Assembly (NCBI GenBank): GCA_964440655.1
Contig: CAYTTA010000015.1
Coordinates: 1 to 42,381, forward strand
DNA: 42,381 bases
Origin: CAYTTA01 sp964440655
GTDB taxonomy: Bacteria; Bacteroidota; Rhodothermia; Balneolales; Balneolaceae
Reading direction: 5' to 3'
A program made the position numbers and the translations under genes. The notes beneath the pieces were generated by a model that worked only from the letters and a program-made list of their open reading frames with translations, had not been told where the DNA came from and did no database searches. Shown piece after piece: positions 10,301-17,752 of the stretch (within the stretch, counting starts at the first letter, position 1; every line of letters starts with the position of its first letter).

Positions 10301-10872
10301 TGTCCATCGCAGGGGTTCTCTATGGTCTGATACTGTTCCGGATGCCGTTCGGAATCATCATGACCGGCATCGGGGTGATCTCGCTGGCAGGAGTTGTGGT
10401 GAACAACGCGATCGTTCTGATCGATTATGCCGATCTGTTGCGTTCGAGAGACCGGCTGGGTGTACGTGAGGCGCTGATTCAGGCAGGGCTTGTCCGGTTT
10501 CGTCCGGTCATCCTGACGGCCATTACGACCATTCTGGGGCTGGTGCCTCTGGCTACAGGTTTCAACTTCGACTTCTTCGTTCTGGTAAACCGGCCTGTAG
10601 AGTTTTTCTCCCGCTTCAGCGAATATGTATTCTGGGGCGGAGAGCAGGCTGCATGGTGGAGCCCGATGGCCATTGCAGTGATCTGCGGACTTCTTTTTGC
10701 CACCTTTCTTACCTTGCTCCTTGTTCCGGTCCTCTACTATGTGATCGAGAATAACCGGAGAAAGACCAATCTCTTCTTCTTCGGTACCCCTGAGCCGGAC
10801 CTTCTGCGTATGCAGGAAGGTGTGACGAACGGTGCGCCTGTTGAAGGGGTCATGGCAGAAGAAAACCGCTGA
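7375..10872 (+). CDS. RND efflux transporter permease subunit
   Basis: AcrB/MexB-type proton-driven pump, 1165 aa, inner membrane. The first helix follows SIDNRISVLILI near residue 30, and the family N-terminal motif IPKEAAPDV follows. The TM4 proton-relay segment GMLVDNAIVVVEN sits at about 413-425 and its pseudo-repeat GVVVNNAIVLIDY at about 1005-1017. Large periplasmic loops lie between TM1-TM2 and TM7-TM8. Between TM6 and TM7 there are two additional hydrophobic stretches (about residues 525-560), more than the amphipathic helix usual here. It is the third gene of the OMF-MFP-RND operon, 42 nt after the adaptor. Substrates cannot be predicted. Confidence 0.95.
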   Translation: MQTNQTDKKKLMEEAANRKEFRLTSFSIDNRISVLILILLVFIIGLRSYLSIPKEAAPDVTIPNILVITTYPGVSPVDMESLITRKLEDELSNISDIKLMTSVSAEGYSSINLEFEVDVNIEEALQKVRERVDLARPDLPSDAEDPIIMEINISEFPIMQVNIAGDYGMDELKRVAERLEDRFEAIPQVLEVDLTGALEREVKVDVDLARLKYYGLSFSDIVVAIQNENITVPGGTIDVGTRSFLLRVPGEYEDPLGLGDIVIDAPDRKPIYLRDVAEVTFGHKDRTSWASLDGSQVVTLNVKKRVGANLLETADAVRAVIEQESPALPPTTEIHITNDQSRDIRVMVSSLENNIISGLLLVIGVLLFFMGVRNSSFVGISIPMSMFMTFIILQAIGVTMNMIVLFALILALGMLVDNAIVVVENIYRYLEEGFDNITAAKKGTGEVAFPIISGTATTLAAFLPIVFWPGVVGDFMSYLPITVIVVLSSSLFVGLVINPVLCAVFMKLEQDETEGEAEVRMTRKGKRVLYVAGGLILFMGLLNNWVSWTMLLVIAAILILLHHYMLKPLGRWWQENGVEWLLARYERFLKWSLDHSVRILGSAVLVLFSSFILFGMFNAGVEFFPENIPPARLYAQIEAPAGSTVEFTKQIVDEIERRVDQLDYRGDIETVLATAGAPIASGFDDMGGDTENRGTVVLNFVEYQLREGNTFDVMEQMRDLFPVGIAGAEVTIEQPQEGPPTGKPINLEISGPDMAELKRLSEEVISILENHSVYSKLDGLENDLPDPRSEMQIVVDREKAALLGLSTFDVGNTIRQAMNGVEASQYRDGNDEYDITVRLAESYRENFSTLGDLTIQNEDGFQIPLSEVATWQSEEGFGGIRRKDQRRLVTVSADVRATYNSNAVLQEVQEVLRPWGEENLPTGYTMEWTGQMQEQNEAQDFLTTAFLIALGLIAFILVSQFNSVAKPVIILTSVIMSIAGVLYGLILFRMPFGIIMTGIGVISLAGVVVNNAIVLIDYADLLRSRDRLGVREALIQAGLVRFRPVILTAITTILGLVPLATGFNFDFFVLVNRPVEFFSRFSEYVFWGGEQAAWWSPMAIAVICGLLFATFLTLLLVPVLYYVIENNRRKTNLFFFGTPEPDLLRMQEGVTNGAPVEGVMAEENR

Positions 10873-10999
10873 AGAGCACAGATCGGAACAGTATAAAGCA
10901 GGTGAAAGGACGAACCGGCAAACCGGATTCCGGCACAAACCGGTCAACAGGTCTGCCTCCGGTCATTCCTGACGGTGAACAGTTATAATCAGTAAAGAC

Positions 11000-11407
11000 G
11001 TGATACAGAGACTTCAAACTCTTTTTCTTTTTCTGGCAGGTGTGATCAACCTGTCTGTCTACTATACTCCGATCTACTCCCGGGCCGTCCATGATCCGGC
11101 CGGATGGATCGGAAAACTCTTCTCCATTCTGCTCTTCATCGCCACACTTCTCTCTCTTGCCGCCATTTTCCTCTATAAGGATCGGGTCCGGCAACAGAAA
11201 GTGGTATTTATAGCCCTTCTTTTTCAGGTTGCCTCGCTTGGTTCGGCTCTGGCGGTCTTTTTTACCCTCGGGGGGTTCGGAACGTTTCTGCTGAAGGAAG
11301 CTCTGAGTGTTTTACTTATTGTCATCTCGCTCATTTTCATGTGGCAGGCCTCCCGTCTGATCCGCAAGGACCAGGAACTTGTTGAATCGATGGACCGGAT
11401 CCGGTAG
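11000..11407 (+). CDS. DUF4293 family membrane protein
   Basis: Small inner-membrane protein, 135 aa, with four predicted helices. The N-terminus MIQRLQTLFLFLAG matches the opening typical of DUF4293 proteins of Bacteroidota, which supports the GTG at 11000 as the start. A short charged C-terminal tail follows the last helix. Function unknown. It lies 127 nt after the RND gene, with no terminator seen between them. Confidence 0.8.
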   Translation: MIQRLQTLFLFLAGVINLSVYYTPIYSRAVHDPAGWIGKLFSILLFIATLLSLAAIFLYKDRVRQQKVVFIALLFQVASLGSALAVFFTLGGFGTFLLKEALSVLLIVISLIFMWQASRLIRKDQELVESMDRIR

Positions 11408-11452
11408 CGGAAACTGCGGGATCGGGGACAAGAACTTTTTTAAACAATACCG

Positions 11453-12358
11453 ATGTCCGCCATGAAATCAAGGGGGAAGCTGATGGCCCTGCTTGGCACG
11501 GGCCTGTTGATGCTGGGTATTTCCCCCCTGCTCATACGGTTTGCTCCCGATGTTCCGCCTGCCGGACTGGCTGCCTTGAGAGCTCTTTTCGCTGTGATCC
11601 TGCTCCTGCCGTTCTGGTGGAAACATGGAAAGAGTCTTTCCAGGCTGAAAGCCGATGGCATAGGAATGGGGTGGATGATGCTTGCCGGATTTTCCCTCGG
11701 TCTGCATTTCATACTCTGGATCACCTCCCTGCACTACACCAGTGTTGCATCTGCCTCCGTCCTGGTAACCACCAACCCGGCCATGCTGATTCTTGCCGAG
11801 AGTCTTCTTTTCAGAAGGAGATTCGGGGGCAAGGTCTGGCTGGGGGTGACCCTGGCCTGTGCCGGTTCGGTTTTATTGGGGTATACCGACCGGATCAGTG
11901 ACACGGTCCATCCGGACCCGGTACTGGGCAACAGTCTGGCCTTTTCAGCCGCTATCATCTTCGTATTCTACTTCCTCATAGGCAGCCGGATCAGGCAGAG
12001 AGCGGGTTGGATCGATTACGTTTTCCATGTCTATCTTCATGCCGCTCTCATCAGCCTTCTCTTCCTTCTCATTTTCCGGCCCTCACAGGAGGTGCAGTTG
12101 CTCTTCTCCCTGCAGGGGGTGGTGGTGGGGCTCTCTCTGGCCATCGGTCCGACAATCATCGGACACGGATCGATGAATTATGCCGTGAAGTTTGTCTCTC
12201 CGACCGTTCTCTCCACACTTATCCTCTCCGAAATTGTGATCTCTGCCCTGGGTGCATGGCTTCTTTTTGCCGAAATCCCCTCACCGGAGTCGATCGGGGC
12301 AATGCTTCTCATCCTTTTGGGAGTGGCATTGACCTGGAGCAGAAATCCAACCCGATAA
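11453..12358 (+). CDS. EamA/DMT superfamily transporter
   Basis: Inner-membrane permease of the drug/metabolite transporter superfamily, 301 aa, with ten hydrophobic segments arranged as two EamA repeats (about residues 8-140 and 155-295). The conserved pattern near the end of repeat 1 (SVLVTTNPAMLILAE) and at the end of repeat 2 (LSTLILSEIVISALGAWLLF) is typical. It follows the DUF4293 gene by 45 nt on the same strand. An alternative start at 11462 would remove three residues. Substrate not predictable; many family members export amino acids or metabolites. Confidence 0.9.
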   Translation: MSAMKSRGKLMALLGTGLLMLGISPLLIRFAPDVPPAGLAALRALFAVILLLPFWWKHGKSLSRLKADGIGMGWMMLAGFSLGLHFILWITSLHYTSVASASVLVTTNPAMLILAESLLFRRRFGGKVWLGVTLACAGSVLLGYTDRISDTVHPDPVLGNSLAFSAAIIFVFYFLIGSRIRQRAGWIDYVFHVYLHAALISLLFLLIFRPSQEVQLLFSLQGVVVGLSLAIGPTIIGHGSMNYAVKFVSPTVLSTLILSEIVISALGAWLLFAEIPSPESIGAMLLILLGVALTWSRNPTR

Positions 12359-12405
12359 CGGGTGTGAAAGAAGGTATAAGATTAAAATATTCTAATCTGT
12401 AAGTG

Positions 12406-12436
12406 TTTGATAAGAAAGAATAATCTCATAATTTTA
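12406..12436 (+). promoter_or_regulatory. FCB-type promoter for the mltF-like gene
   Basis: TTTG at 12406-12409, 19-nt spacer, TAATTTTA at 12429-12436: an exact -33 box and 5 of 6 defined bases of the -7 box, in the most AT-rich stretch of the region. It predicts a leader of about 160 nt before the ATG at 12600, which contains the structured element at 12466-12515. Confidence 0.5.
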
Positions 12437-12465
12437 AAGGATTTGTAAATTTAAATTTTTGGCAT

Positions 12466-12515
12466 AGCCGTCGAAAACCATGGGCGGCAAGGTTTCCTGA
12501 CCCGCCCGAACGGCT
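12466..12515 (+). promoter_or_regulatory. Structured 5' leader element (candidate cis-regulatory RNA) upstream of mltF-like gene
   Basis: Two nested perfect helices: AGCCGT (12466-12471) with ACGGCT (12510-12515), and GGGCGG (12482-12487) with CCGCCC (12502-12507). The 10-nt 5' internal loop contains AAACC, which is complementary to GGTTT in the 14-nt apical loop, so a pseudoknot can be drawn. There is no T tract, so it is not an intrinsic terminator. It does not match any riboswitch consensus I recognise. Confidence 0.35.
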
Positions 12516-12599
12516 GGGCCTCTTCTTCTGTTTTTCAATCAGAGTCCTCTATGGGAGCTCCGGGTTTGAATAAACAGTAACGGGAACGAATTATTCCAT

Positions 12600-14120
12600 A
12601 TGGAAAATCTTCGTATCCGGAAAAAAAGAGTCGCACTTCTTTCTTTCCCACTATTCTGTCTGGCGCTGGCATGTCAGCCCGATCAGCCTCCGGCAGAATC
12701 CATCCCTTCCTCCGCATCGCTGGCACCTGTGAGCGAACCGGTAGAAAGAGATCTGGCAGAGATCCGCAACCAGGGGGTCCTGAAAATGATCACCTACTAC
12801 AGCTCCAACACCTATTTCCTTCACCAGGGGCTGGAGTCCGGGTTTGAATATGAACTGCTGAAGTCCTTCGCCAATGAGAATGATCTGGCCCTGGAGGTGG
12901 TAATCATCGGTCCCGATGAAAACCCCTTTGAACTGTTGAATCGCGGTGTGGGGGATGTCATTGCAGCAAACTATACGGTCAATCCGGAACGGAAAGAGCT
13001 TGTCACCTTCACCCGGCCCTACAATCTGGTGGATCAGATGATTGTGACTTCTTCCGAAATCGGCGGTCCGGTCTTGTCGCTGGAGGAGCTGGCTGAACGG
13101 AATCTGGAGATTGTGGTGGGGCGGAACAGCTCCTACTATCATACTCTGGTCTCCCTTCAGGAAAAGGGAGTTGATCTGAATTTTCGGATCCGGACAGATA
13201 ACCCCGATACGGAAACCCTGTTGATGGAGGTGGCACAGGGTACAATCCAGGCCACCATCGCCGATGACAACATGTTCAACAAGGCGAGCCGATTCATCCC
13301 GGGACTGGAAGGAGGTCCGATTGTTTCGGCCCGGGACACCATTTCATGGGCCATTCGGAAAAATGCTCCGGATCTGGAGACAGCTCTGAACCGTTTTCTC
13401 TACAAACATTTCAGGATCGGGCCGGACGGGGAGCCACGGCGGTCGGAACTCCTGAACATCCTCCGTCGCCGCTATTTTGAGACCGGGCCTCAGATCGCCG
13501 AGTACTTCAATCCGAAGTGGCATTATGAAAACACCGGACTGATCTCTCCCTACGACCATATTATTCGGCCGATTGCAGATTCTCTCGGTCTCGACTGGCT
13601 TATGCTTACGGCGATGGTCGCCCAGGAATCCAATTTCAATCCCTCAGCAAAAAGCTGGGCGGGAGCGGTAGGATTGATGCAGATCATGCCCCAATACTCC
13701 GAGTTTGAATATGCGGCACTTTATGAACCGGAGACAAACATCCTTGAAGGAGCCAGAATCATCCGGGAACACCTGGATCACTACGCCTACCTGGACAGTC
13801 TGAACCAGTGGGCTTTCGCCTTGGCCACCTACAATGCAGGACAGGGGAACATGGCCGACGCCCGCAGACTTGTGATCGATGAGAACAAGGATCCGAATCA
13901 GTGGGGTAATGTGGCAGGCGCCCTGATCAAGCTGATGCAGCGCCGCTACTATCAGAACGCGCGATATGGTTACACACGCGGAATCGAGACAGTCCGCTAT
14001 GTGGAGGAGATCCTGAACCGATACCGGATGTATCAGCAGATCATGGCCATTGCAGATTCCAGAGGCGGTACTCGCATGCCCCAGGTACCTGGAATCGTAG
14101 AGGCCGGTATCTTCCGTTAA
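12600..14120 (+). CDS. MltF-like membrane-bound lytic murein transglycosylase (lipoprotein)
   Basis: Peptidoglycan-cleaving enzyme forming 1,6-anhydroMurNAc ends in the periplasm. It has a lipoprotein signal ending in lipobox LALAC (Cys near 25), then an SBP_bac_3-type regulatory domain (about residues 50-290), then a GEWL/SLT domain (about 320-490). In the SLT domain the catalytic Glu is seen in MVAQESNFNPSAKSWAGA, followed by GLMQIMPQ and ATYNAGQGN. This two-domain order defines MltF. Length 506 aa. It is convergent with the SPOR lipoprotein gene, 24 nt away; SPOR domains bind the denuded glycan strands made during septal wall turnover. No SD sequence is seen, as is common in this lineage. 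Confidence 0.93.
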   Translation: MENLRIRKKRVALLSFPLFCLALACQPDQPPAESIPSSASLAPVSEPVERDLAEIRNQGVLKMITYYSSNTYFLHQGLESGFEYELLKSFANENDLALEVVIIGPDENPFELLNRGVGDVIAANYTVNPERKELVTFTRPYNLVDQMIVTSSEIGGPVLSLEELAERNLEIVVGRNSSYYHTLVSLQEKGVDLNFRIRTDNPDTETLLMEVAQGTIQATIADDNMFNKASRFIPGLEGGPIVSARDTISWAIRKNAPDLETALNRFLYKHFRIGPDGEPRRSELLNILRRRYFETGPQIAEYFNPKWHYENTGLISPYDHIIRPIADSLGLDWLMLTAMVAQESNFNPSAKSWAGAVGLMQIMPQYSEFEYAALYEPETNILEGARIIREHLDHYAYLDSLNQWAFALATYNAGQGNMADARRLVIDENKDPNQWGNVAGALIKLMQRRYYQNARYGYTRGIETVRYVEEILNRYRMYQQIMAIADSRGGTRMPQVPGIVEAGIFR

Positions 14121-14144
14121 AGTTCTGCTGAATACAGGGGCTTT

Positions 14145-14654
14145 CTAATCGCCGGTAGTGGCGATCCAGGAGTCTGTGCGGAATTCGTTCCTCAGTCTCT
14201 GTTGCAGCAGAGATGCCATCTGCCTGGTGGCAACGTTACCTATGCGGACACGGAACCAGACATCGCCGGTCGCTTCGTTACCATATTTTTCGACATAGAC
14301 GTGCTCAAAGCCCCGCCGCTTCCACTCTTCAACCTGCTGCCGGGCTCTCGATTCACTTCTCCATGCACGCACCTGTACGGAAAACCGGCCGGTGGGGTCA
14401 TACTGAATGACCGGAGCGGAAGGCGTTTCCCTCACTTCGGAGACAGGCGGGGCAGGAGGCTGCTGCCTGGCGCGTTCCAGACTGTCCCGGCGCATCTGCT
14501 CCCTCTCCTGAGCCCAGACCTGTTCCAGAGAATCCAGTCGCGCCTGTTCCCGATCCCTCTCCGCTCTCCGCATCTCCTCCTCGCTCGGCCCGCAACTTTG
14601 CAGGAGTGAGAGTATGACTGCCCCGGTGAGTGTGAGTGTCACAATTTTTTTCAT
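14145..14654 (-). CDS. SPOR domain lipoprotein
   Basis: A 169-aa lipoprotein: signal MKKIVTLTLTGAVILSLLQSC with the lipidated Cys at 21, then a highly charged segment rich in Glu/Arg (about residues 25-70, probably helical). A Pro-rich linker follows, and then a C-terminal SPOR domain (about 88-165, starting GRFSVQVRAW and including WFRVRIGNVATRQ). SPOR domains bind peptidoglycan glycan strands lacking stem peptides and target proteins to the septum. Which specific division or wall protein this is cannot be told. It has its own promoter-like site at 14686-14717. Confidence 0.85.
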   Translation of the reverse strand: MKKIVTLTLTGAVILSLLQSCGPSEEEMRRAERDREQARLDSLEQVWAQEREQMRRDSLERARQQPPAPPVSEVRETPSAPVIQYDPTGRFSVQVRAWRSESRARQQVEEWKRRGFEHVYVEKYGNEATGDVWFRVRIGNVATRQMASLLQQRLRNEFRTDSWIATTGD

Positions 14655-14685
14655 GGCAGAATAGGATTGGTTCCGTAGGGAAAAA

Positions 14686-14717
14686 CAAACTTACCTGTTT
14701 GATTCTACTTACACAAG
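14686..14717 (-). promoter_or_regulatory. FCB-type promoter for the SPOR lipoprotein gene
   Basis: Read on the minus strand: CTTG (14714-14717), 20-nt spacer, TAAGTTTG (14686-14693). The -7 box is an exact TAnnTTTG match and the -33 box has one mismatch. The predicted leader is about 25 nt. Confidence 0.5.
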
Positions 14718-14863
14718 ATGGCGGAATGAGTTACGCATCCCGGCAACAACTCTCCTTCTTTTTTTGAGTCATGGTTCATTTATCGGCATGGAAATCGCTT
14801 TAAAAAGCTCTATCTTATATAGACTTGATATAAATAGTTTGTTCTTCCGTGTTGGAGGAGAGG

Positions 14864-15925
14864 ATGCTTCTTGAAGTCAGACAACTTGTTAAAGCGTTTG
14901 AGAAAGGCTGTCCGGTTGTAAACCGCGTTACATTTGATGTCCGTCGGGATGAGATCTTTGCCCTGCTCGGACCCAGTGGTTGTGGAAAAACCACCACACT
15001 CCGCATGATTGCAGGTTTTGAATCGCCTGATGAAGGAGAAGTACGGCTGGAAGGACGGCTCCTCTCCTCCCCGGCGAAAGAGGTCCCGCCTCAGGAGAGA
15101 GGGATCGGTTTTGTCTTTCAGGACTATGCGCTCTTTCCTCACATGACGGCCCTTGAAAATGTGGCATTCGGTCTCACTTCCCTGCCGCGGCACAAGAGAG
15201 CGGTGTTCGCCGAGGAGGTTCTCTGCCGCACCGGTATGGAGGAGTACAAGAACCGGACACCTTCCGAACTTTCAGGGGGACAGCAGCAACGTGTGGCGCT
15301 TGCACGTGCCATTGCTCCAAAACCCAAGCTGGTGCTGCTTGATGAACCTTTCTCCAATCTGGATGCGATGCTTCGGGATGTTACCCGCAAGGAAGTGCGG
15401 GCTCTCCTGAAGAAAGCAGGGATGAGTGCCGTTCTTGTAACCCACGATCAGGAGGAGGCACTCTCATTTGCCGATCGGATCGCGGTAATGAACGACGGAA
15501 AGATCGAGCAGATCGGTACTCCTGAAGAAGTATATTACCAGCCTCGTACACGCTTTGTTGCCCAATTCCTTGGCAGGACCAATCTTCTCGAGGCGGAAGC
15601 ATCAGGGAGCGATGTCATCCATACCAACATCGGCCCCATCAGTCTGAACTGTAAGGCGAAAGGGAGGGTTGTCTGTTCCATCCGACCGGAGCACCTTACA
15701 ATCGAGAGGGCAAATGGTGCGGATCCGGAGCAGACCGGTCTGATTCTTGGGCGGGAGTTCAAAGGGCATGACATCACCTATCATGTCCTGTTCAGAGGAG
15801 AGCGGTATATCGTCCATACAGATAACCGGATTCTCCTGGATCCGGATGAAAAAGTGATTGTAAGGGCGCTTGAGCCTGCTGTAGTGCTTCAGGAGTCCCA
15901 GGATGAAGAGAGTGTACTGATCTGA
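14864..15925 (+). CDS. ABC transporter ATP-binding protein (Fe3+/spermidine/sulfate-type importer ATPase), orphan
   Basis: Cytoplasmic ATPase of the PotA/FbpC/CysA class, 353 aa. Walker A GPSGCGKTT is at about residues 35-43, Q-loop FVFQDYALFPH near 85, signature LSGGQQQR near 137, Walker B LVLLDEPFSNLD near 157 and H-loop LVTHDQEEA near 192. A C-terminal TOBE-like region follows from about residue 245. I placed the start at the ATG at 14864 because GGAGGAG lies just upstream; a GTG 15 nt earlier also exists. No permease or binding-protein gene lies on either side, so its transport partners must be elsewhere. The ATPase class resembles ferric-iron importers most, but the substrate is not established. 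Confidence 0.88.
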   Translation: MLLEVRQLVKAFEKGCPVVNRVTFDVRRDEIFALLGPSGCGKTTTLRMIAGFESPDEGEVRLEGRLLSSPAKEVPPQERGIGFVFQDYALFPHMTALENVAFGLTSLPRHKRAVFAEEVLCRTGMEEYKNRTPSELSGGQQQRVALARAIAPKPKLVLLDEPFSNLDAMLRDVTRKEVRALLKKAGMSAVLVTHDQEEALSFADRIAVMNDGKIEQIGTPEEVYYQPRTRFVAQFLGRTNLLEAEASGSDVIHTNIGPISLNCKAKGRVVCSIRPEHLTIERANGADPEQTGLILGREFKGHDITYHVLFRGERYIVHTDNRILLDPDEKVIVRALEPAVVLQESQDEESVLI

Positions 15926-16077
15926 TACCTGTCGGGCAAGTCATTCATCCCCGGCACCTTCCCCACATCTCCTTGATTAATTCTCGCCTACGGTTTACTC
16001 CAGCCGGCATACTTTGGTAACAAACCTGGCAACAGGATTTGTATCCCTTGGTTGCCAATTGGTTGCTGCGACTGTTG

Positions 16078-16150
16078 TGACCCCGCCCGGACTCGAACCG
16101 GGATCTAAAGCTTAGGAGGCTTTCGTTCTATCCGCTTGAACTACGGAGTC
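16078..16150 (-). tRNA. tRNA-Arg (CCT anticodon)
   Basis: On the minus strand a full cloverleaf of 73 nt: acceptor GACTCCG pairs with CGGGGTC (one T-G wobble). The anticodon stem AAAGC/GCTTT holds loop CTCCTAA (anticodon CCT), the T arm CCCGG TTCGAGT CCGGG is perfect, and the discriminator is A. CCA is not encoded. Its 5' end is only 8 nt from the terminator that follows the ompA-like gene. Confidence 0.95.
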
Positions 16151-16157
16151 ATAAAAC

Positions 16158-16189
16158 AAAAAAAGGCGAGATAAAAACTCGCCTTTTTT
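16158..16189 (-). terminator. Intrinsic (bidirectional) terminator after the OmpA-like gene
   Basis: Stem GGCGAG (16165-16170) / CTCGCC (16178-16183) flanked by A7 on the left and T6 on the right, so it has a U tract on either strand. It lies 37 nt beyond the stop of the minus-strand OmpA-like gene and just before tRNA-Arg. Confidence 0.8.
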
Positions 16190-16226
16190 CACTTTTTAAT
16201 CAATAAAACGATCGCCGGAAAACGGA

Positions 16227-16775
16227 CTACCGGGCGAATCGCTGGGGGTTGAGCGGGTGGGAATCCGCTACCCGATTCTTTTCACAGCCAGGGGAAAAGG
16301 AGTCGTACTCATGCGGGGCACAGGGAATCGGATGCTTGCCAAGTCCGCGGGTTTCGATACGGTCGGAGCTGATGCCGTTGGAGCGGTAGAAGTTGGCAAC
16401 CGATTCGGCACGTCGCACACTAAGACGGACGTTGTACTGGTCTCCCCCCACATGGTCGGTATAGGCATCGATCCGGACCCGGACATCGGGGTTAGCGCGA
16501 AGCTCTTCTACGTTTGTGGCAAGAAGCCGTGCAGCCTGGTTTGTGATGTCGGACTTGTCGAAGTCGAAGTGGATGGAGTTGAGCTGTTCAATGCGGTCCT
16601 CCACTACCTCTTCCTCTTCTTCGGCAAGCCAGTCCATATCATCTTCCATCGGTTCGGGCTCCTGATAAACTTCCTCGGGTGCTTCTGCGATCTCTTCCGT
16701 GGAGCGGCAGCCTTCGAAAACAAGTAAACCGATCACTAATAGGAAAAGCAGTGAAAAATTAAACGATCTGGTCAT
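16227..16775 (-). CDS. OmpA/Pal-like peptidoglycan-associated lipoprotein
   Basis: A 182-aa outer-membrane-anchored protein expected to bind peptidoglycan non-covalently. The ATG at 16775 gives MTRSFNFSLLFLLVIGLLVFEGC with the candidate lipidated Cys near 23; the lipobox (FEGC) is imperfect. A very acidic linker (about residues 28-62) precedes the OmpA C-terminal domain, which starts at IHFDFDKSDI and carries RIDAYTDHVGGDQYN and LSVRRAESV, the usual peptidoglycan-binding elements. Near the end, KNRVADS replaces the usual NRRVE-type ending, and a CxnC pair (PCAPHEYDSFSPGCEKN) is present. There are no tol genes nearby, so calling it Pal is uncertain. Confidence 0.88.
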   Translation of the reverse strand: MTRSFNFSLLFLLVIGLLVFEGCRSTEEIAEAPEEVYQEPEPMEDDMDWLAEEEEEVVEDRIEQLNSIHFDFDKSDITNQAARLLATNVEELRANPDVRVRIDAYTDHVGGDQYNVRLSVRRAESVANFYRSNGISSDRIETRGLGKHPIPCAPHEYDSFSPGCEKNRVADSHPLNPQRFAR

Positions 16776-17120
16776 AGTTCGTTGGTTTGGGTTGTTAAGA
16801 GAGAGAGTGGTGAAAATATAGCGAAAATTACGTTTGTTGAAATAATAAAAGCCCTTTCGGACGGTTCCTTTCAGGGTCCTGCATTCCAACGAGTTCTTCT
16901 AAACTTCCCGGTCTGGAAAATGTTCCGGCTTGCCGGAAAGAGCATCAAAGGAGATTTTTACCCGGTGGGTGAACCGGACCCGGACAGGTTATCGGCAGGA
17001 TCCGCACCGCGGAAAATGCCTTTTTTTTCCAAAAGAACAAAAGGGGGGCGGCGGTTTTTATTTTAACAGGACAGAGTGGAAAAGGATTGTAAACAGCTTT
17101 ATATTTAGAATCTCAATTTC
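16776..17120 (+). other. Intergenic region between the OmpA-like gene and tRNA-Ala
   Basis: No gene is convincing here. It holds a perfect 6-bp hairpin TTCCGG-CTTG-CCGGAA (16923-16938) and a second, CCGGT-GGGTGA-ACCGG (16962-16977). A -7-like TATATTTA at 17100-17107 is correctly placed to start transcription of tRNA-Ala, but it has no recognisable -33 box. Confidence 0.4.
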
Positions 17121-17171
<51 letters not shown>

Positions 17172-17194
<23 letters not shown>

Positions 17195-17622
17195 CATTTC
17201 CTGTGATCTGTTCCTTGGAAATTGTGAGTCTGGAGCCTTTTCATTGTCCGGGTATGTTTTGGCAGGGCAGTGGTGATATAAGGCTGCCGAAGCTGTGCTT
17301 CGGCGGGTTCGAATCCCCGTAGCTCCACATTTCCNNNNNNNNNNNNNNNNNNNNNNNNNNNNNNNNNNNNNNNNNNNNNNNNNNNNNNNNNNNNNNNNNN
17401 NNNNNNNNNNNNNNNNNNNNNNNNNNNNNNNNNNAAGGCTGCCGAAGCTGTGCTTCGGCGGGTTCGAATCCCCGTAGCTCCACATTTCCTGTGATCTGTT
17501 CCTTGGAAATTGTGAGTCTGGAGCCTTTTCATTGTCCGGGTATGTTTTGGCAGGGCAGTGGTGATATAAGGCTGCCGAAGCTGTGCTTCGGCGGGTTCGA
17601 ATCCCCGTAGCTCCACATTTCC
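17172..17622 (+). repeat. 133-bp tandem repeat array carrying copies of the tRNA-Ala 3' end
   Basis: The last 23 nt of tRNA-Ala (T-arm 3' part plus acceptor, starting GGGTTCGAAT) recur at 17305, 17460 and 17593. The spacing is exactly 133 bp from 17172 to 17305 and from 17460 to 17593; the middle interval is disturbed by the N gap. Each extra copy is preceded by a perfect 8-bp hairpin, GCCGAAGC-TGT-GCTTCGGC, instead of the rest of a tRNA. The 5' T-stem bases differ (GCGGG for CGGGG), so the copies cannot fold as tRNAs. The approx. 110-bp spacer is identical in the copies visible. Copy number is unknown because the assembly breaks inside the array. Confidence 0.9.
17335..17434. other. Assembly gap (100 N)
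   Basis: Exactly 100 N, a conventional placeholder for unknown length. It sits inside the tandem array, most likely because the repeat could not be resolved. Confidence 0.99.
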
Positions 17623-17637
17623 ACTTCCCATCATTTT

Positions 17638-17736
17638 GGGGCAAGTCCCATGCAGCCAGCTCCCTTTGAACCCCGTCAGGGCCGGAAGGCAGCAGCGGTA
17701 GAAGGTTGTAGCGGTGTGATATGGGGAGCTTGCCCC
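17638..17736 (+). ncRNA. ffs: Signal recognition particle RNA, small bacterial type (4.5S)
   Basis: RNA of the SRP, which with Ffh targets nascent membrane proteins. The conserved domain IV core GTCAGGGCCGGAAGGCAGCAG starts at 17675, including the asymmetric-loop and GGAA tetraloop bases that bind Ffh. The ends GGGGCAAG (17638-17645) and CTTGCCCC (17729-17736) pair as the closing helix and are followed directly by T7 (17737-17743), so the same helix probably terminates transcription. About 99 nt. It lies 15 nt downstream of the tRNA-derived array and convergent with ypdA. Confidence 0.93.
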
Positions 17737-17752
17737 TTTTTTTCTTCCGCTC

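Noticed and set aside
7699..10947. 1082-aa minus-strand ORF opposite the RND gene
   Set aside because: A shadow ORF: its composition (His/Gln/Asp-rich) has no protein-like motif, while the plus strand has all RND motifs.
12359..12599. Known riboswitch in the mltF leader
   Set aside because: Compared mentally with TPP, SAM, cobalamin, c-di-GMP and fluoride types; conserved core sequences are absent. Kept only as an unclassified structured leader.
17195..17622. Additional tRNA genes in the array
   Set aside because: The copies lack D and anticodon arms and have a mismatched T-stem.
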